The translations under genes and the position numbers were made by a program. A model generated the notes under the pieces. It worked only from the letters and a program-made list of their open reading frames with translations. It was not told the origin of the DNA and made no database searches. This document shows positions 45,054-58,385 of a stretch of DNA of 64,000 bases, piece after piece. Positions within the stretch are counted from its first letter, which is position 1. Each line of letters begins with the position of its first letter. The DNA comes from Piliocolobus tephrosceles (lineage: Eukaryota > Chordata > Mammalia > Primates > Cercopithecidae): assembly GCF_002776525.5 (NCBI RefSeq), contig NC_045436.1, forward strand, positions 15,540,049 through 15,604,048. The letters run 5' to 3'.

Positions 45054-46973
45054 AGAGCTTGTCCTTTGTATGGATTTTCAAGCCTAAAACTACTGACTTT
45101 GAGACAAGTGATGAAAGGAAAATAGCTTTCTATATGGTTTGGGAGACTGGGGACATGTGGGTGACATTGGTCAGTTAGTGACTGCAGGAATCTGTGTGTG
45201 GTGGGGTGCATGACGAAAAAACTTGGAAAAGAATTGCCTGTTACTAAATAGAACTGTGACAGCACAGTTTTTAGGTATAATTATGAAGCTTAATTATTAC
45301 CAGGAAACCCTAGCTACAATGTTTTATTATGGCCTTTAAGAACATATTTATAGATACTTTCTTTTCCTCTTTTTGAGTGAAGAATTAGCATTGGTCAAAT
45401 TTTCTTCAGTTTCATCTTTCAGTAACACTTTTTTTTTTTTCATTTTTCTGCTACTATCTTCATGCACTTATTAAAAAATCACCTAGTCCCTTGTATTGTC
45501 ATATTTTAATCAGTGCCTTTGTAATACGGACATACATGGCCAAAGGAGCAATGACTCAAATATGAGTTTGTGAATAATTGATCATTTAGGAGGAAATATG
45601 CCCCCAAGAACACACCCTCCGTGTAAAGATACAAAATGATAAAACATGTGGCTTATATGATTGCAAGTTAGTCTCAAGAAAATAAATACCATCTTTTGTA
45701 TTTCTAAATGCTCTGATTCTCACTTTGCATGATTGACTGAAAAAACTAAAGAGAATTTACTCATTCACAGAGAGTTAACATTATTCATACACATATGTAT
45801 TTCACGCTATAAAATAATCTCAAACTCTCCTGTTGCTATTTTTTTTCCATTCCACAGACCTCATTACACTAAGTAAAAAATAAATGGAGTAAGCATGTAC
45901 GTGAGGGAGAACTTTACAAGCAGATAAGTCTTCCACTGTTGAAACCCTGCCAAAGTCAAACTGTGCAGTTTATTTTCAAAGAAAGAGTGGTTATCACTTG
46001 CATACACCACTCCAGCTTGCCTCATGCCAGATAAAATTAATGGCTAAAAACTTCTACTTGACTTGAAAACAAAATCTTAAATACTAAAACCTGATCTTTA
46101 TCAGGCCGTTATAGGAGAAGATGACATCTCTATGCCAACCGCAGATATCTATTTATAAAAGAAAGGAGTTGTACTTTGGCAATCATATTGCAGACCAATA
46201 AAACAATCCAAATCACTCCTCAGACACTGCAATCTACATGACTGCATTATGCTCACAACATGAAAAGGATGAAAAATAACTGACTATTCAAATACGTATT
46301 GATTTGGATCATTAGATTACAGTTACATTGGGGCATATCTCCAGTAACTTTTCACTAGCATGTTTTCATTGCACAGTTGAAGCTAGTTAAATCTGCTCCA
46401 TTGATTTCTTATTTCAGTGAACTGCTGGACATTTTTGCGGGGAGGGAGATTAAGTAGTTTATACAGTGACACAATAAACAACTCAATTTCTAAAATTAGA
46501 ATCTAATTATCAGGTGGCAAAAGCCTTGAGGACATAAAATATGTTACCTGAACTAAATAGATTGCTTTATATAAAGTAAAAAGAAAAAGTGAAAAATATT
46601 AGTAGTAATATTTTAAGTAAATATCAATGGAGTGAGTGTGACAGATACTATTTCTTGTTTCATCAGGAATTATACTTTCTAAGTAGTTATACTGATCCAA
46701 AATAATAATAATGTAATTAATTTCAAATGTACATTTATATATCATGATATATATACAAATCACCATCTTCATAAATATCACTCTTTAATATGTGAAATGT
46801 TTGGTATTTTTATATATAGACCAGTTATACAGTGACAAGAGGTTGACCATAAGAAAAAAAGACTGAAATTCTTTGACTGGAAAGTGCTGTAATTACCTTT
46901 CCCCTTTCAAAGAGTTTGTTTCACATTGCATGACTGCTGTCATGTTCAAAAATAAGTCCATTATAAAGTTAGA

Positions 46974-46986
46974 CACTAGGTGGCAA
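46974..46986 (+). promoter_or_regulatory. CTCF-like motif
   Basis: 'cactaggtggcaa' fits the core of the CTCF recognition sequence in non-repetitive DNA. A single motif of this length arises by chance, so occupancy is not implied. Confidence 0.2.
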
Positions 46987-49319
46987 TAGAAACCCCCTTT
47001 GCTACTTTTGTTCATTACCCTTGCATTTGAATTGCACTCTCTCTGACTTTTGAGTTTCACATAAAAATTAAAAACAGGAAAACAACCACATTTCTATCAC
47101 TCCTCTCTCATCATCATATTCCCTTTCCTTATGATGAAAGATTATGTTTCAGGTGAACCAAAATATTTCATGTGCCTATGATGCAGGATTTGGAAAATAA
47201 GTTCATTACGTTTGTTATATTTGTCATTTGCGTATTTAGCACTGTAGATGGTATGTTTGTTTATAAATACTAAACAATGTATTAACATTTTATTGAACCA
47301 AAATAAGTTGTATGCTTTAATGCAAGCATCTGTGTATGATACATCAAATTCAATTCATGAAATATCTTAATATTGATGACTTACGTACCTTTTTAGCACT
47401 GCATTTCTCATAAACATTTTCTCCTAAAGTGAATAACAAGAAGCAGTCTTATTGCCAATAAAGATTAAAGATGTGATTTTCCTAAGATAACGTAAACTGG
47501 GAGGAAGAGAAGTATTCTGAGAAGCAACAGAAATTTAATATGATAGTATTCATTAGTATTATCCATAAAACCACTGTCAGAATATTTTTAAATTTTTATG
47601 TAAAATGGCATTGAGGATTTCAGGGGGAAGGAAGGGCACCGTATTTGAATATTGAAGTATCAGTCAAAATGAACATTTATTTTGTTGGCTGGCTCTACTG
47701 TATTACCAGCACATTTACCTTGTACTACACAAACTAGGCTGACCACCAATTCAATTCAAACTGCTGTACTTGATGTACGGGGTTTGTATGGTTTAAGCCC
47801 CTGGTTACTTTCAAGTTTGCTTCTCTTGTTCTTTACCTTGCCGAGGTTTACGTAGGTTGAATTTGGAAGGATTTTTTTCCCAGTGAATTGATTATAGATT
47901 TTTTTTTTTAAGTTTGGTATATGGCCAAGTTTCTAAGATTGTCTTCTTGATTATTTGCTGACAGTATTAATTGATGATACTCTAGAGACTGAGTAATTTT
48001 GAAAATATACATTTTCACTGTATCAAATTAAAAACTCATCCCAGATTAAAGGAATCTAAAGAGACAACCAAATGTACTGCGTTATTTTTTATTGGATCCT
48101 GGATCAGAAACAATAAAGCATTGAGGAATGACTGTCTACTAAATAATACGTTTCTTGGGTATGTGATATTATAGTTTTGTAGGAGAAAATTCTTGTTCTT
48201 AAGGTGATATATGCTAAACTATTTGGGGCTAAAATGTTATGTTGACTGTACCTAATTTTCAAGTGGATAAGCACAAAAAAGTATACATAGAGATGAAGAA
48301 AGAAAAAAGCAAATGAAGTAAGTTGTTAAAAAAAGGATGACCCTAAGATATGTTAGTGTTCATTGTATCACTCTTTACATCTTTCAGAATAAAAAATTAG
48401 GAAAAAATCAATCATCTTTATCTCTGGAAGTACACAGTAGAAAATATATATTACTATTCTTTTATTTTCTACTTGTCCAGAATGAATCTACCATTTTCTC
48501 TAGATGAACTGTACTCCAGATATTCTAAGGTTAATATTTACTTGATTTTTTGTGACTGACAAAAATTTTGTCTTATGGGTAAGATAAGAATGATATTTGT
48601 TTCTTGAACAGATTGTAAGGCATGAAGAAGGAAAAAACTCACTAGGTTTTATAAGAAAATCTATTCCTTCTTCTATAATCCCAACTGTCCCAAGCTGAAT
48701 CACTAGGCATTGGATACACAGTGTGCTATCAGAGGCTGAGTCATCCCTGCTGCAAATCGAAACTGTGGGTCTAAAAAGAATTTTCTCATCTAACCCAGAA
48801 CTTCAGTCTCCCAGGTGATGTAGTTTTTATGGTGTTATCAGTTTAAAATATTTCCTCATAGAATGTATGTTTATAATAATTTAAATGTCAGTAAATAACT
48901 TGACAGAAAAAACTTTTGAAATATGGAATAGGAATTTTGATGACCACGTTTTGCTATAGAAAATTAAACCGGCTCCTGGGAGAGCATGTTAATGAAGAAA
49001 ACTGTTAACTGTTATATTTTTATTCAGCAAACAGCTATTAAATATTGTTTGTTTATAGTACTCCATCTTATTCAAAAAAGAATTTGAGGCCAAATACGTA
49101 GTAAAAGAGCATTTCAGATATGAATGGCTTGGAAAAGGAAATTATATTTGTCACATTAGCACAGGGTAGGGACATCAAAAATATCAAAATCCATGTGTCA
49201 CGCTTTTAATAAACAAACAGAAATTCAGTTTCGCGATGTATCATATGTCTTCTGAATGGAATCCTAGAAATAAAATATGTATTTTGTTTCTTTGTTGAAA
49301 TAGAAAAATTTAAGCTATA

Positions 49320-49505
49320 TGATTAAAAATAATGAATATATGTCATTTACATATAAAATATATGCAATATAATATGCATAACATAATTATTGTATGTATA
49401 TATAATTATGTTACATATAAATATTGTACTATATTTAATTTATGTATAAAATATATATTTTAAATAATATATTTTAATTAATATAATTAATATATTAATA
49501 TATTT
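49320..49505. repeat. AT-rich low-complexity tract
   Basis: Almost entirely A and T, with many TATAT and TTAAT units. Confidence 0.9.
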
Positions 49506-50336
49506 TCATTACTCATTTGTTTATCATATATCTACAAATGTAGCATTTTTATGTTAATTTGGCTTATAAACATATTTATAGCTATTTAAATAATATAGGA
49601 CTCTATTTTAGATAAAAATATTAATTTTTCCAGAGTGATCTTACACAACTGCTGTTCTCAAACCCTGATATTTGTGTTATAACTTTTTTCATGACTTTAT
49701 AATTTTTTATTAGGTTTCTTAAAAATTGAATGTAGCTCCCCTGTTTCAAAGTGTGGCCACACCATGGGGTCTCCTGTGACTCTAAATCACTTTCTGAATG
49801 TGGATGGGGTGTTTCCACTTATTTGTAGTTGGATCTATCTGAGAAAAACCTTTGTAGGAGCTAAACATATATATATATTTTACATACCATATACAGATGA
49901 TCATATTACATAGGACACATGTGATAAATTAACAAGGAGAACAACACTTTAGGACAAAAGTTTAAATAATCTTAAGAACATATTTCAGTCGTATTTAAAG
50001 GCTTTCAGTCATATTTAAAAGTCATATTTAAAAGCTGGCATAGAAGTGCCTGAGTAAAAAAACTTGAATATTGTGCAGACCACAATGTCTATCTTACATC
50101 ATCATGCTTATTCTTTAAGACAGTTCCACTGTGCATAAGTGACAGTGAGAAAGGGGGAAAAAGATCATATTACCTCTAAGGAGGAAGCCCCTATGTTATA
50201 AGTTAGCTGTTTATTAAGCAAAGAGAGGAGGTTACAATTTACATCTTCCTAATGAAAAGATAAACTCAAGATTCCAAGGGAAAGAAGCTTAATTCTTTTA
50301 CATCTTGAAACTACATGTTGGAAGAGTTGCAGTGGG

Positions 50337-50371
50337 TTTTTTTGTTTGTTTGTTTGTTTTTTGCTTCTGTT
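50337..50371. repeat. (TTTG)n short tandem repeat
   Basis: Run of TTTG units inside a T-rich tract. Confidence 0.85.
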
Positions 50372-53300
50372 TTTGTTTTCTCCAGTTTCAAGCAGGCTGT
50401 CTTCAGTGGTCAAAGATCAATGCTCGCACCCATTATTCCCATACTCTAATTGCTGCTTCCTGCTAGGTTTGCTATGAAACCAGAAGGACAGACAAGTAGG
50501 ATTGGCAACACACTGGTGTCCTCTTGTTGCTCCTCTATCTGGGGCTGAGCCACATTATTCTTAGAGACTTCCTACAGGAGATGCTCAAAATTTTAGGAGA
50601 GTCAAGACATCCACACATAACTCTGCCCTCTATTTTGATGATATAGAATTTGTTTTCTGAACTTCAGAACCTAGTTTAGGAGATTGCTTAAAATCATGTA
50701 TGTAAAGGCTGAATTCTCTTGATAAAAGCCTTTTCAGTTGTTCTTTGTGGAATTTTAGCCTAGGGATCGCCATTCAGGCCACACTCTCTCTCTCCATGTG
50801 CTCATTTTTCCTACTCATAGAGCAGAAGCAAATTTTCCTGCATTAAGAGCAGAAAAGAAAACAAGATTTTGGAGAGTTTGACTTATTAAAAGCTTTAACT
50901 CTTTTCAAACTGTCTCCTTTGAATTGCTCATCAGGCTGAAAAATAGTGATTATGGATAAGAAAATCAAGAGGAAACTGGAGCTCGAGGGCTGGTTTTGAG
51001 GAGTGTGGTTTGGGCATGGCTATGCCCATTTTAGCATTTCATTTTCACCTTCAGCCCTTGCCTTGTTTCTAAGCTTGCCCCTTCTGTCAGTCAACATTTA
51101 TTGTGCAGTTACTATGTGCACATTTATATGACATTCTGGGCACAAGTTTCGTCAAGCAGCAATCTGTCTGACCTTTCCTTAATCCTTTACACTACCAAAG
51201 TTTTTCTATATTAAATGCCTACTGTGGTTTGCAGCTCAAGCAAAAAGTATTTTTATAAACATGATCACTTTCATGAAGACTGTGGTTCTGTAAACCAAAG
51301 GAATGATCCAAATGGTAGATGTTTATGATATTAAGGGTGATAACTAATTTAAGCTAAGTCAAACTTCAGCTTTTTACCTGTTGAAATACTCAGAGAACTT
51401 TCTCTTTCTAGCAAGCCCCTCTTGATTTTGACCAAGGAAAGTACAAGTTATTAACCAGTCAAAGAACACTGGGTCTTTGTCCCATGTTCCTAATTATTCC
51501 TTGGTTAAAGTACCCTCTTCTATCATTGTTATCGATTGGACAGGAAGGTAACATTTTTTAAAAAGTGTCTTTAATAAAATGAATTAAATTACTCCTCATG
51601 CTAGTGCTTCTCCAACTTACTGAGGTGAAAATCTGTTCCAAAGTTCTGATGCCCTTTATAGCACATCAGAAAATATTACATCATATGAAGTAGGAACATT
51701 TTTATCCCAGCAGAAATCTGACTATATATGAGTTATACATCTATAGCCTTAAACTTATGAGTCCGTGGTAACAAATATTCTCATGCTAAGTTTTTATGTT
51801 AATGTCTTCCTGCTGGTTATTTATTTTGTCCTTTGCTAGCAGTTGCTGGCAGCCAGGCAGTTGCACGTTCCACAGGTTAAAGAAAAATTTATACGAGTAA
51901 AATTTAAAATTGAAAACATATTATCCATGGATAATATGTCTTTTCTGAGAAATAGAAAAAGACGGCAGCTATTTTATCAGTAGGAAACCTGTGTTACCCT
52001 TGGGATGCTCATGTCCTGCAGTGGCTTTCTTGAGTGTCACTCACCTGGCTGGTTGTTAGACTGTGGAAAAGAAGCAGATGTGAGTGCCACAGAGGTGACA
52101 GCTCTGTGCTGCTTCTCAATGTATCTTGATCTTTGTTTGTTTGTTTTTCACATTAATTGTTTTCAAGTTTTTTTTTTTTTTTTTGCAGTGGGAGATCTCA
52201 GTAATTCCTTTTCCCATTATGTCTCTTACTATATTATTACTTTAAATATTTTAAATATTGTTTTATATTTTATTTACAACAACCCTAGCATCCCACATTA
52301 AAGAAATGGAAATTCTCATTTTCAAAGTATGAGAAATAAGGTAAAATGAACAACTAAAGGTATCTCAGCTATATATTTATATATTTTTACTTTATATTCA
52401 TTTAGATTACTTTTAATTTCACTCTCTATTCTTCCATGCATTTATTTTACTTTTTTTGTATAATTTTTCTTTTCCCAGTTTCATCCCAGTAACCCACCCC
52501 TCTCCTCCCCAAATCCTATTGGTTATCACAAGCTGGTGCAGTTAAAAGAATTGCACTGTAGAACATTCAGTTATCTGACATTAAATGCCTGTTCCTCCAC
52601 CTCATAACCAATGGTCATTTGTATCTTTCTAAAGGGAGAAAAATGGGTATTTTAGCAAAACTGAATAAAAAGTCTGACATGTTCAATGGATGGCCAAGCT
52701 CAATTTCTATCTTTCACCTCTTGTTCAGGAAAGAAATATTGAGTGCATTGAGGTACCAATTTTGGCTTCAAACAAAATGCAAAAACGTCACAGTGCTTGT
52801 TTGCAAAGTTTCTATTGAAAGCAGTAACTGGGCTGTTGCCAGTGTAATGAACCCTGATCAAAAAGTATTCAAGAGGGTTTACAAAATGAGCTTCACTTTA
52901 AAAGACAATAAAAGTAGGATAGATGGAGTTTGCATGGTGAGGGAGGAAATGGGCGAGAAAGGAAAATATTTCAACTTTTATGCCTTTCGATCCTTTGCTT
53001 TATCTTACCCATCATTGTATCAGTATTTGGAAGTGAGAGCAAGCTGTCACTCAGATTTTTGCCATGTTTTCTCCTTTCATTTTACTAGGAATGTTCTGCT
53101 GTTACACACTGGAAATGTTTATAGTAGAAAAAAATTCCGACATGTAATTTGAAGTATAAGTATAATTAAAATAAAAAAGTAAAATCTAACATATATCCTG
53201 GTTGAATGCAGATTTACTTTTCACTTGCTTTTCATCCTATCATTTTTTGGGTTCACTTTGTCTTTGTTATAGTGTCTTTTAATGTTATAAAGACCCTGTC

Positions 53301-54413
53301 CTTCACACCCACCTTTCCAGTTTATTCTGTAACAAACTGATAATATTCCATTAAAATTAGTTGTTATAAGAAAATGACTTTCATAGGCTTTAAATTTTAG
53401 TGTTTTTTTTTTGTTGTTTTCTGCCCAGAGAGAGAAAAAACAAACTCTATTCATTAATGGAATTATAATTTGTTCATCTGTCTGGTAATGAAAAACAGTT
53501 GTTTTGTTTGTCTTTGTAGCCCTCCAAGAGATTTTCTTTCTCTGTCATTGAGAATGTTCCTTATGTTTTGGGTTCAGAGACTGCCTGTAGGACCTGTGGT
53601 ATCTTAACTCTACGTAAGCGGCAAGTACAGGGGTTTTTGGTGGAGCTGATTTCCATAATGTGCAATCAGAAAGGTGCTTTTGAAAAACAGTTGCAATGAG
53701 TGGGCGAGTGTTTGTTGTCTTGTGGGCATGGAGAGACTTCTGTCACTCGCATCTCGGCCTTCTCTAGGACTTGAGGAATAGGTCTCTTATTTCTACCTCT
53801 AAGATCTCACATTTGACCATTGGATGAAGTTTCAAGAGAGTTTAAAAACAAGTACATTTTACAAAAAGTTTATATTATAAAAAAGAAAAAAATAAAATGA
53901 TGGCCCCCCCAAAGAAGCCCTTAACAGAAGTGGTGGCTCAAATTTATTTTGATGTAAGTTGACTATTAAATAAAAAAATAATTAAAAGAAAGGTTTGTGC
54001 CAAGAAAGCATGACATGTCATTCAGATTATGACTCGTGATGGCTGTGGTTTATAGCTGCATTTATGGTCAGGTAAAGAAGATGATTCCTCAGTGTATTAT
54101 CAGGAACAATCAACAAAATAAATTTAAAATATACTATTTAAATGTTAATAGAAAGCATCCCCACCTAGTAGATAAAGAATAGTCCAGGAGAAAGGCAGTG
54201 TTTATGTGGTCACTAAAGTTTGAAACAAGCTTGTTGGATTTTGATCAAGTGAACTTTCCAGATATCACTTTGGATACAGGAACCATAAATTTTTATCTGA
54301 GGAGAACATACTTGTTTGAGTTTTGCATTATAGTTCATTTTCCACTGGACTAAAATGAGATATAGTTATAATGTTAGCATACATAGCTCAATCATGAGGA
54401 ATTTTACTTCGTC

Positions 54414-54707
54414 CTTTTTTTTTTCTGAGACGGAGTCTCGCTGTGTCGCCCAGGCTGGAGTGCAGTGGGGCGATCTCGGCTCCCTGTAAGCTCCGCTTCC
54501 CGGATTCACGCCATTCTCCTGCCTCAGCCTCCTGAGTAGCTGGGACTACCGGCGCCCGCCACCACGTCGGGCTAATTTTTTGTATTTTTAGTAGAGATGG
54601 GGTTTCACCATATTAGCCAGGATGGTCTCGATCTCCTGACCTTGTGATCCGCCTGTCTCGGCCTCCCAAAGTGTTGGGATTACAGGCGTGAGCCACCGTG
54701 CCCGGCC
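54414..54707 (-). mobile_element. AluY
   Basis: Antisense, full-length, from 'gagacggagtctcgctgtgt' to 'gagccaccgtgcccggcc'. Flanks tttacttcgtc / tttacttagtc (54403-54413 and 54708-54718) differ at one base. CpG sites are well kept, which fits a young copy. Confidence 0.95.
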
Positions 54708-54718
54708 TTTACTTAGTC

Positions 54719-55690
54719 TTTACAAGCACAGACTGACTAGCACTTAGCAAATAACTTAACAGTAATTTTCCAGTTTCCCTATAGAAAATAATGATATTTC
54801 ATCTCCTTCCCTGTGAAATCCTTACCAATTTAGGCATTCCCTGGAGACATGAATCCATAGATAAAACCTTCAGTGAAACTTTGGAAAACTTATATTGAAG
54901 ATCTCAGGTACATACAATACTTTCAATAATTTTTTTAATTACCATTTTTTCTTTTTGATTTATAAAATCTACATTTATAGCAAGCTTCTGTAGTCCAGCT
55001 GCTTCTGAAATAGCACAGTATCAGCCTATGTGACATCCTAACATATGTTAAATGAATCACCGTGAAGTGGCAGTATTTGTCAATCTGAAATATAGATTTT
55101 ATTTTTGTCCTAAAAAATAGATAAACTAGCATAAGAATATCAGAACATCATGGAACCCATTTTCTGAGGAGCAATGTAGTTGGATGAAGCCAATCTGTGT
55201 TTGATATTTGTTTTTGAGGCATCCCCTAAAGTGTGATTTGCCAAAGAGCTCTGTGAATGAGTGGCATACATTTATTTATTTCACTTAAAGTGCAAAATAA
55301 AAAGGAATGACACAGAAGATAGGAAGAAGAATGGTTAAAAAATTCCTCACTCAAATCTATTAACAATATTTTAATATTAAAATCAAAATGATAGTATAAA
55401 TGAATACATAAAACCTGCTATTTGTTAGTCATTTCAGAAAATGAATGCCATGTTGAACTGAATCCATCATTGTCCGATACACGTGCAAGAGAGAAAGAAT
55501 CAGTTGAGAGTATTTTAATTAATGAAAAATGTGTACTACTTATTGCTTTGTTTGTAACTTAAAAAAAATGACCAAAGCAGGGAAACTCTATAAAAGAAAA
55601 TGCTAAAAATATTTCTTAAAAAGCACAGGGCAAAAGCTGACATCTCAGATTCAAAAGAAAGTTATGTTTGGCAAGAGCCTTACTCCCATG
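54719..55690. other. Unannotated AT-rich stretch
   Basis: Nothing recognised. Confidence 0.5.
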
Positions 55691-55734
55691 ATGTGTTAGT
55701 TATATTTAACTCTTTTTTTTTTTTTTTTTTTTAA

Positions 55735-56310
55735 CAAATGACTAAACCTGGACCCTGCATTGCTTGGACCAAGACATCATCTTTTATGACACATTTTAAC
55801 ACAAACATACTCCCACCAAGGTCATCACTCACCTTCTTAAACACCGGGGGAGCACAAGCCAACGTTTTAATTTACAGAGCAAATTTATACATGGGACTAA
55901 AAGATACGGTGCTCCTATTGAGGGCTGCCACTAAGCACCAGGACCATATGGAGCAGCTCAAGGCAGTTTGGAAATTCTTTATATTCTGCCGGTGCGCTTA
56001 CACTCGCATTCTCACTCTCTGTGAACCTCTTCTTTTTCTGTAATGTTTGTAACCAGTGCCGGCACTTTGCTTGAAAAAGCACAGGGAGTTTAGTTCAAAA
56101 AATACAGCTCTGTAATAGTGGGTTCTTGCTGTATACGAAGCAAAAAGGGAAAACTTGCATAAGGAATATGAACAAACGAATTAGTTTTAATCGGTGCACT
56201 CCACCAACAGTCCATTCTGGGCCACATCTCGATGTATGGTCCTACGAAATTAGGAAGAAGACCGCATTTACAGCTGCTAGTTTAAAACGTTCCATGACTT
56301 AAGAATATTG
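55735..56310. promoter_or_regulatory. CpG-retaining non-repetitive block
   Basis: After a T run (55713-55732) this block keeps about a dozen CpG ('caccggggg', 'atacggtg', 'gccggtgcgc', 'actcgcatt', 'gccggcac' and others), far more than the DNA around it. The plus-strand frame of 101 codons (55738-56043) shows no domain. On the minus strand 'gtttaagaag|gtgagt' (near 55838) looks like a strong splice donor. It could be a regulatory element or a noncoding exon; all of this is inference. Confidence 0.25.
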
Positions 56311-56637
56311 CTGGATGTAACTTTATACCAAATATAATTTTTCGCTTCTAATGTTCATCTGAAAAGTTCTTTTACCAGAAATATCTTTGATCAATTTTCC
56401 TGCTTTTCTGATTTATTTCTTTCTCTCCTCTTTTAAAAACCTCTAGCCCTACCTTTAAGGGCATCTTAGGAAGAAAACGGAGGCCAAGTTGAGAAATAAC
56501 CAGAATAGATTATAGAGAAAAACAGTGTAAGAGAAGGAAAGATTTGTGGAGAAATGAAGAAACAGAAGTGCATTAGAAAACAATTATTCACAAGACAAAT
56601 TATCAATTTTTCCCATTTTCCTTTCTCTTCTACCAAC

Positions 56638-56735
56638 CTTGTGGTCCAACACAAACTTGGCATAGTTGTGGTTGGATAATTCAAAATCATTATCAGGCTC
56701 CCCATGTGACGTATGTTCTCTTGCTTCAGTGATTT
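56638..56735 (-). CDS. Candidate internal coding exon, unidentified
   Basis: A 98-base minus-strand interval. Upstream is 'cactattcatttctatgaaacag' (acceptor-like) and the end reads 'gaccacaag|gttggt', a weak donor with G at +5. After two leading bases the open frame reads ITEAREHTSHGEPDNDFELS then NHNYAKFVLDHK and ends at codon phase 0. That is the phase needed to join the candidate exon at 21156-21310. The acidic, mixed composition is unlike nearby chance frames. I do not recognise the protein, and the weak donor keeps confidence low. Confidence 0.22.
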
Positions 56736-56818
56736 CTGTTTCATAGAAATGAATAGTGAAAATACTCCAATGTTTGCCTTGGGAGAGTGAGAAGATTTGT
56801 TTGAAGGATGTCAGGGAT

Positions 56819-56860
56819 TGTGTGTATGTGTGTATGTGGGGTGTGTGTGTGTGTGTGCAT
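56819..56860. repeat. (TG)n microsatellite
   Basis: Interrupted TG/TATG run with about 9 uninterrupted TG units. Confidence 0.9.
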
Positions 56861-56875
56861 GCACATGCATGCGTG

Positions 56876-57929
56876 ATCTTTATTCTCAAGGGTCTGCTTC
56901 TTGGTTCTGCATCAGTGTCTCCTTAACCACACAATCCTCCTTCCTCTTACTCTGGGTAAACAACCTTTTCAAATTTTTGCCTAAGTAACAATATTAACAG
57001 AGACACTAACATTTTGATGTCTTTTGTCACTTCTTTCTCCTTCCTTTCTGTAATTTTGATTCCACATAGGATGAGAAAAAGAATAGAGCAACGCATTTTC
57101 TTTAAACAGAATAACTGGCTTGTATTCATTCATCATTTAATATTTATCCATTGAGTTTCTATGAGGTGTGGGTCTAGCCACTGGCCTGTGAAAGCTACAT
57201 TGTAAGAGTCTCTATTAAAATGCTGTTCTTTGGTGTCTAGATTCCTCTTTCTAGTTTGATATTTGTGTTAACTTGTTCTCAACTTTTATGTGCTTCCTCA
57301 TTGTGTCTGGTCGTTTTTTAAAAAGGCAGGATTTTCTAAACCATGGTCTATTGAATGCCATTAGCTTGTGAGATGTTAATGGGTAAAATAGAAAAAATCC
57401 TGTAGTAAAATAAACTTGGCACTATAGCATACCCTCTAATTGTCAAGGAAATACAGGGCAATATTAGAATATTCAAAGTTGTGAGAAGCTATGCAGCAGA
57501 GCAACCAATTTATTATTGCCTAATCTAGCACTTATCAAACATTTTTGTTCTCGGAATTGAGTTTTGGAGAACATCTATGATATATCCAGTTGGATTCCCA
57601 GTTTCAAAAATGCCACTATAGATCCTTATAACTAACAAGTGCCAGTGGGTTCACACTCAGCATAACACAAATGATGATACTTATGACAAGAAGGTGTCCT
57701 TAGAAAGGGCGTAGGTAGATAGATAAGTGGATAGACAGAGGATGCTATGCGCTAAGTTGAGGGTGCCTCAGCTATCAGTGCTATCACTTAGTTTTAGTAC
57801 ATTTCAGATGTCGAAATTATGCTAAGCCAGATTTCGTAATGACCAAAAGCATGTAAAAGGTAAAATCTTTTAAAATTATAATTTTTGAGCCACTACTATG
57901 CCTACTTGTCAAGAAACTTATATTTGATC
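56876..57929. other. Unannotated stretch
   Basis: No gene or repeat recognised; a short GATA-type run lies near 57715-57740. Confidence 0.5.
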
Positions 57930-58082
57930 CCATTTTCTCATTTTTGAAGTGAGAAGTAATACCCAGGGAGAATCATACCCAATTCATAGAGTCCTTTGGA
58001 AGATTAAATGGCAAAATTTATTTTAAAACATCAGTACAGTGCTCAGATTATTGGAACGATTCAATAAAAGATCATTTCTTCC
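57930..58082 (+). mobile_element. MIR SINE
   Basis: 'ttctcatttttgaagtgaga', 'gaagattaaatggc', 'cagtacagtgctcagatta' and 'attcaataaaagat' are the 3' half of a sense MIR. Confidence 0.75.
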
Positions 58083-58219
58083 TTCTAGCCTGCTTTCCTG
58101 CATGAAACACAAATCTCTATGGCGTCATATTTTCTCCTAAGAAAACATTGTTCAAAGAAAAGAAATCCAAATATGAAAACTAAATTACAAAACAAAATAG
58201 ATTTATTTTGTTTCACAAA

Positions 58220-58385
58220 TATTTACATTGTTCTTATTATGTGCTAGGCATTGTTCTAAGAATTTTAGAAAAATTAGCTCATTTAACTCTTGCAGCAACT
58301 CTGTGAAGGAGGGAGTATTATTCCCATTTTAAAGATGAGGAAACTGATGAATATTATTTGCTTGAGACTGCACCAGAGATTTCAC
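58220..58385 (-). mobile_element. MIR SINE
   Basis: 'ttattatgtgctaggcattg', 'ttctaagaattttag', 'ttcccattttaaagatgagg' and 'aaactgatgaa' are antisense MIR. It lies 137 bases from an oppositely oriented MIR. Confidence 0.82.

Larger units (their letters stand above)
45054..54402. other. 9.3-kb stretch without primate-age repeats
   Basis: I see no Alu, LTR or recognisable L1, only low-complexity patches and a possible L2 trace near 51090-51160. No gene is evident: the 177-codon plus-strand frame at 52619-53152 has no domain. Single-copy blocks such as 45730-46560 and 46900-47080 might include regulatory DNA. Confidence 0.55.

Noticed and set aside
55738..56043. 101-codon plus-strand frame as a gene
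   Set aside because: No domain; the starting Met directly follows a T run and the interest lies in CpG retention, not coding.
58020..58070. 'ttggaacgattcaataaaag' considered as a U6 snRNA trace
   Set aside because: It is part of a MIR 3' end; the rest of U6 is absent.
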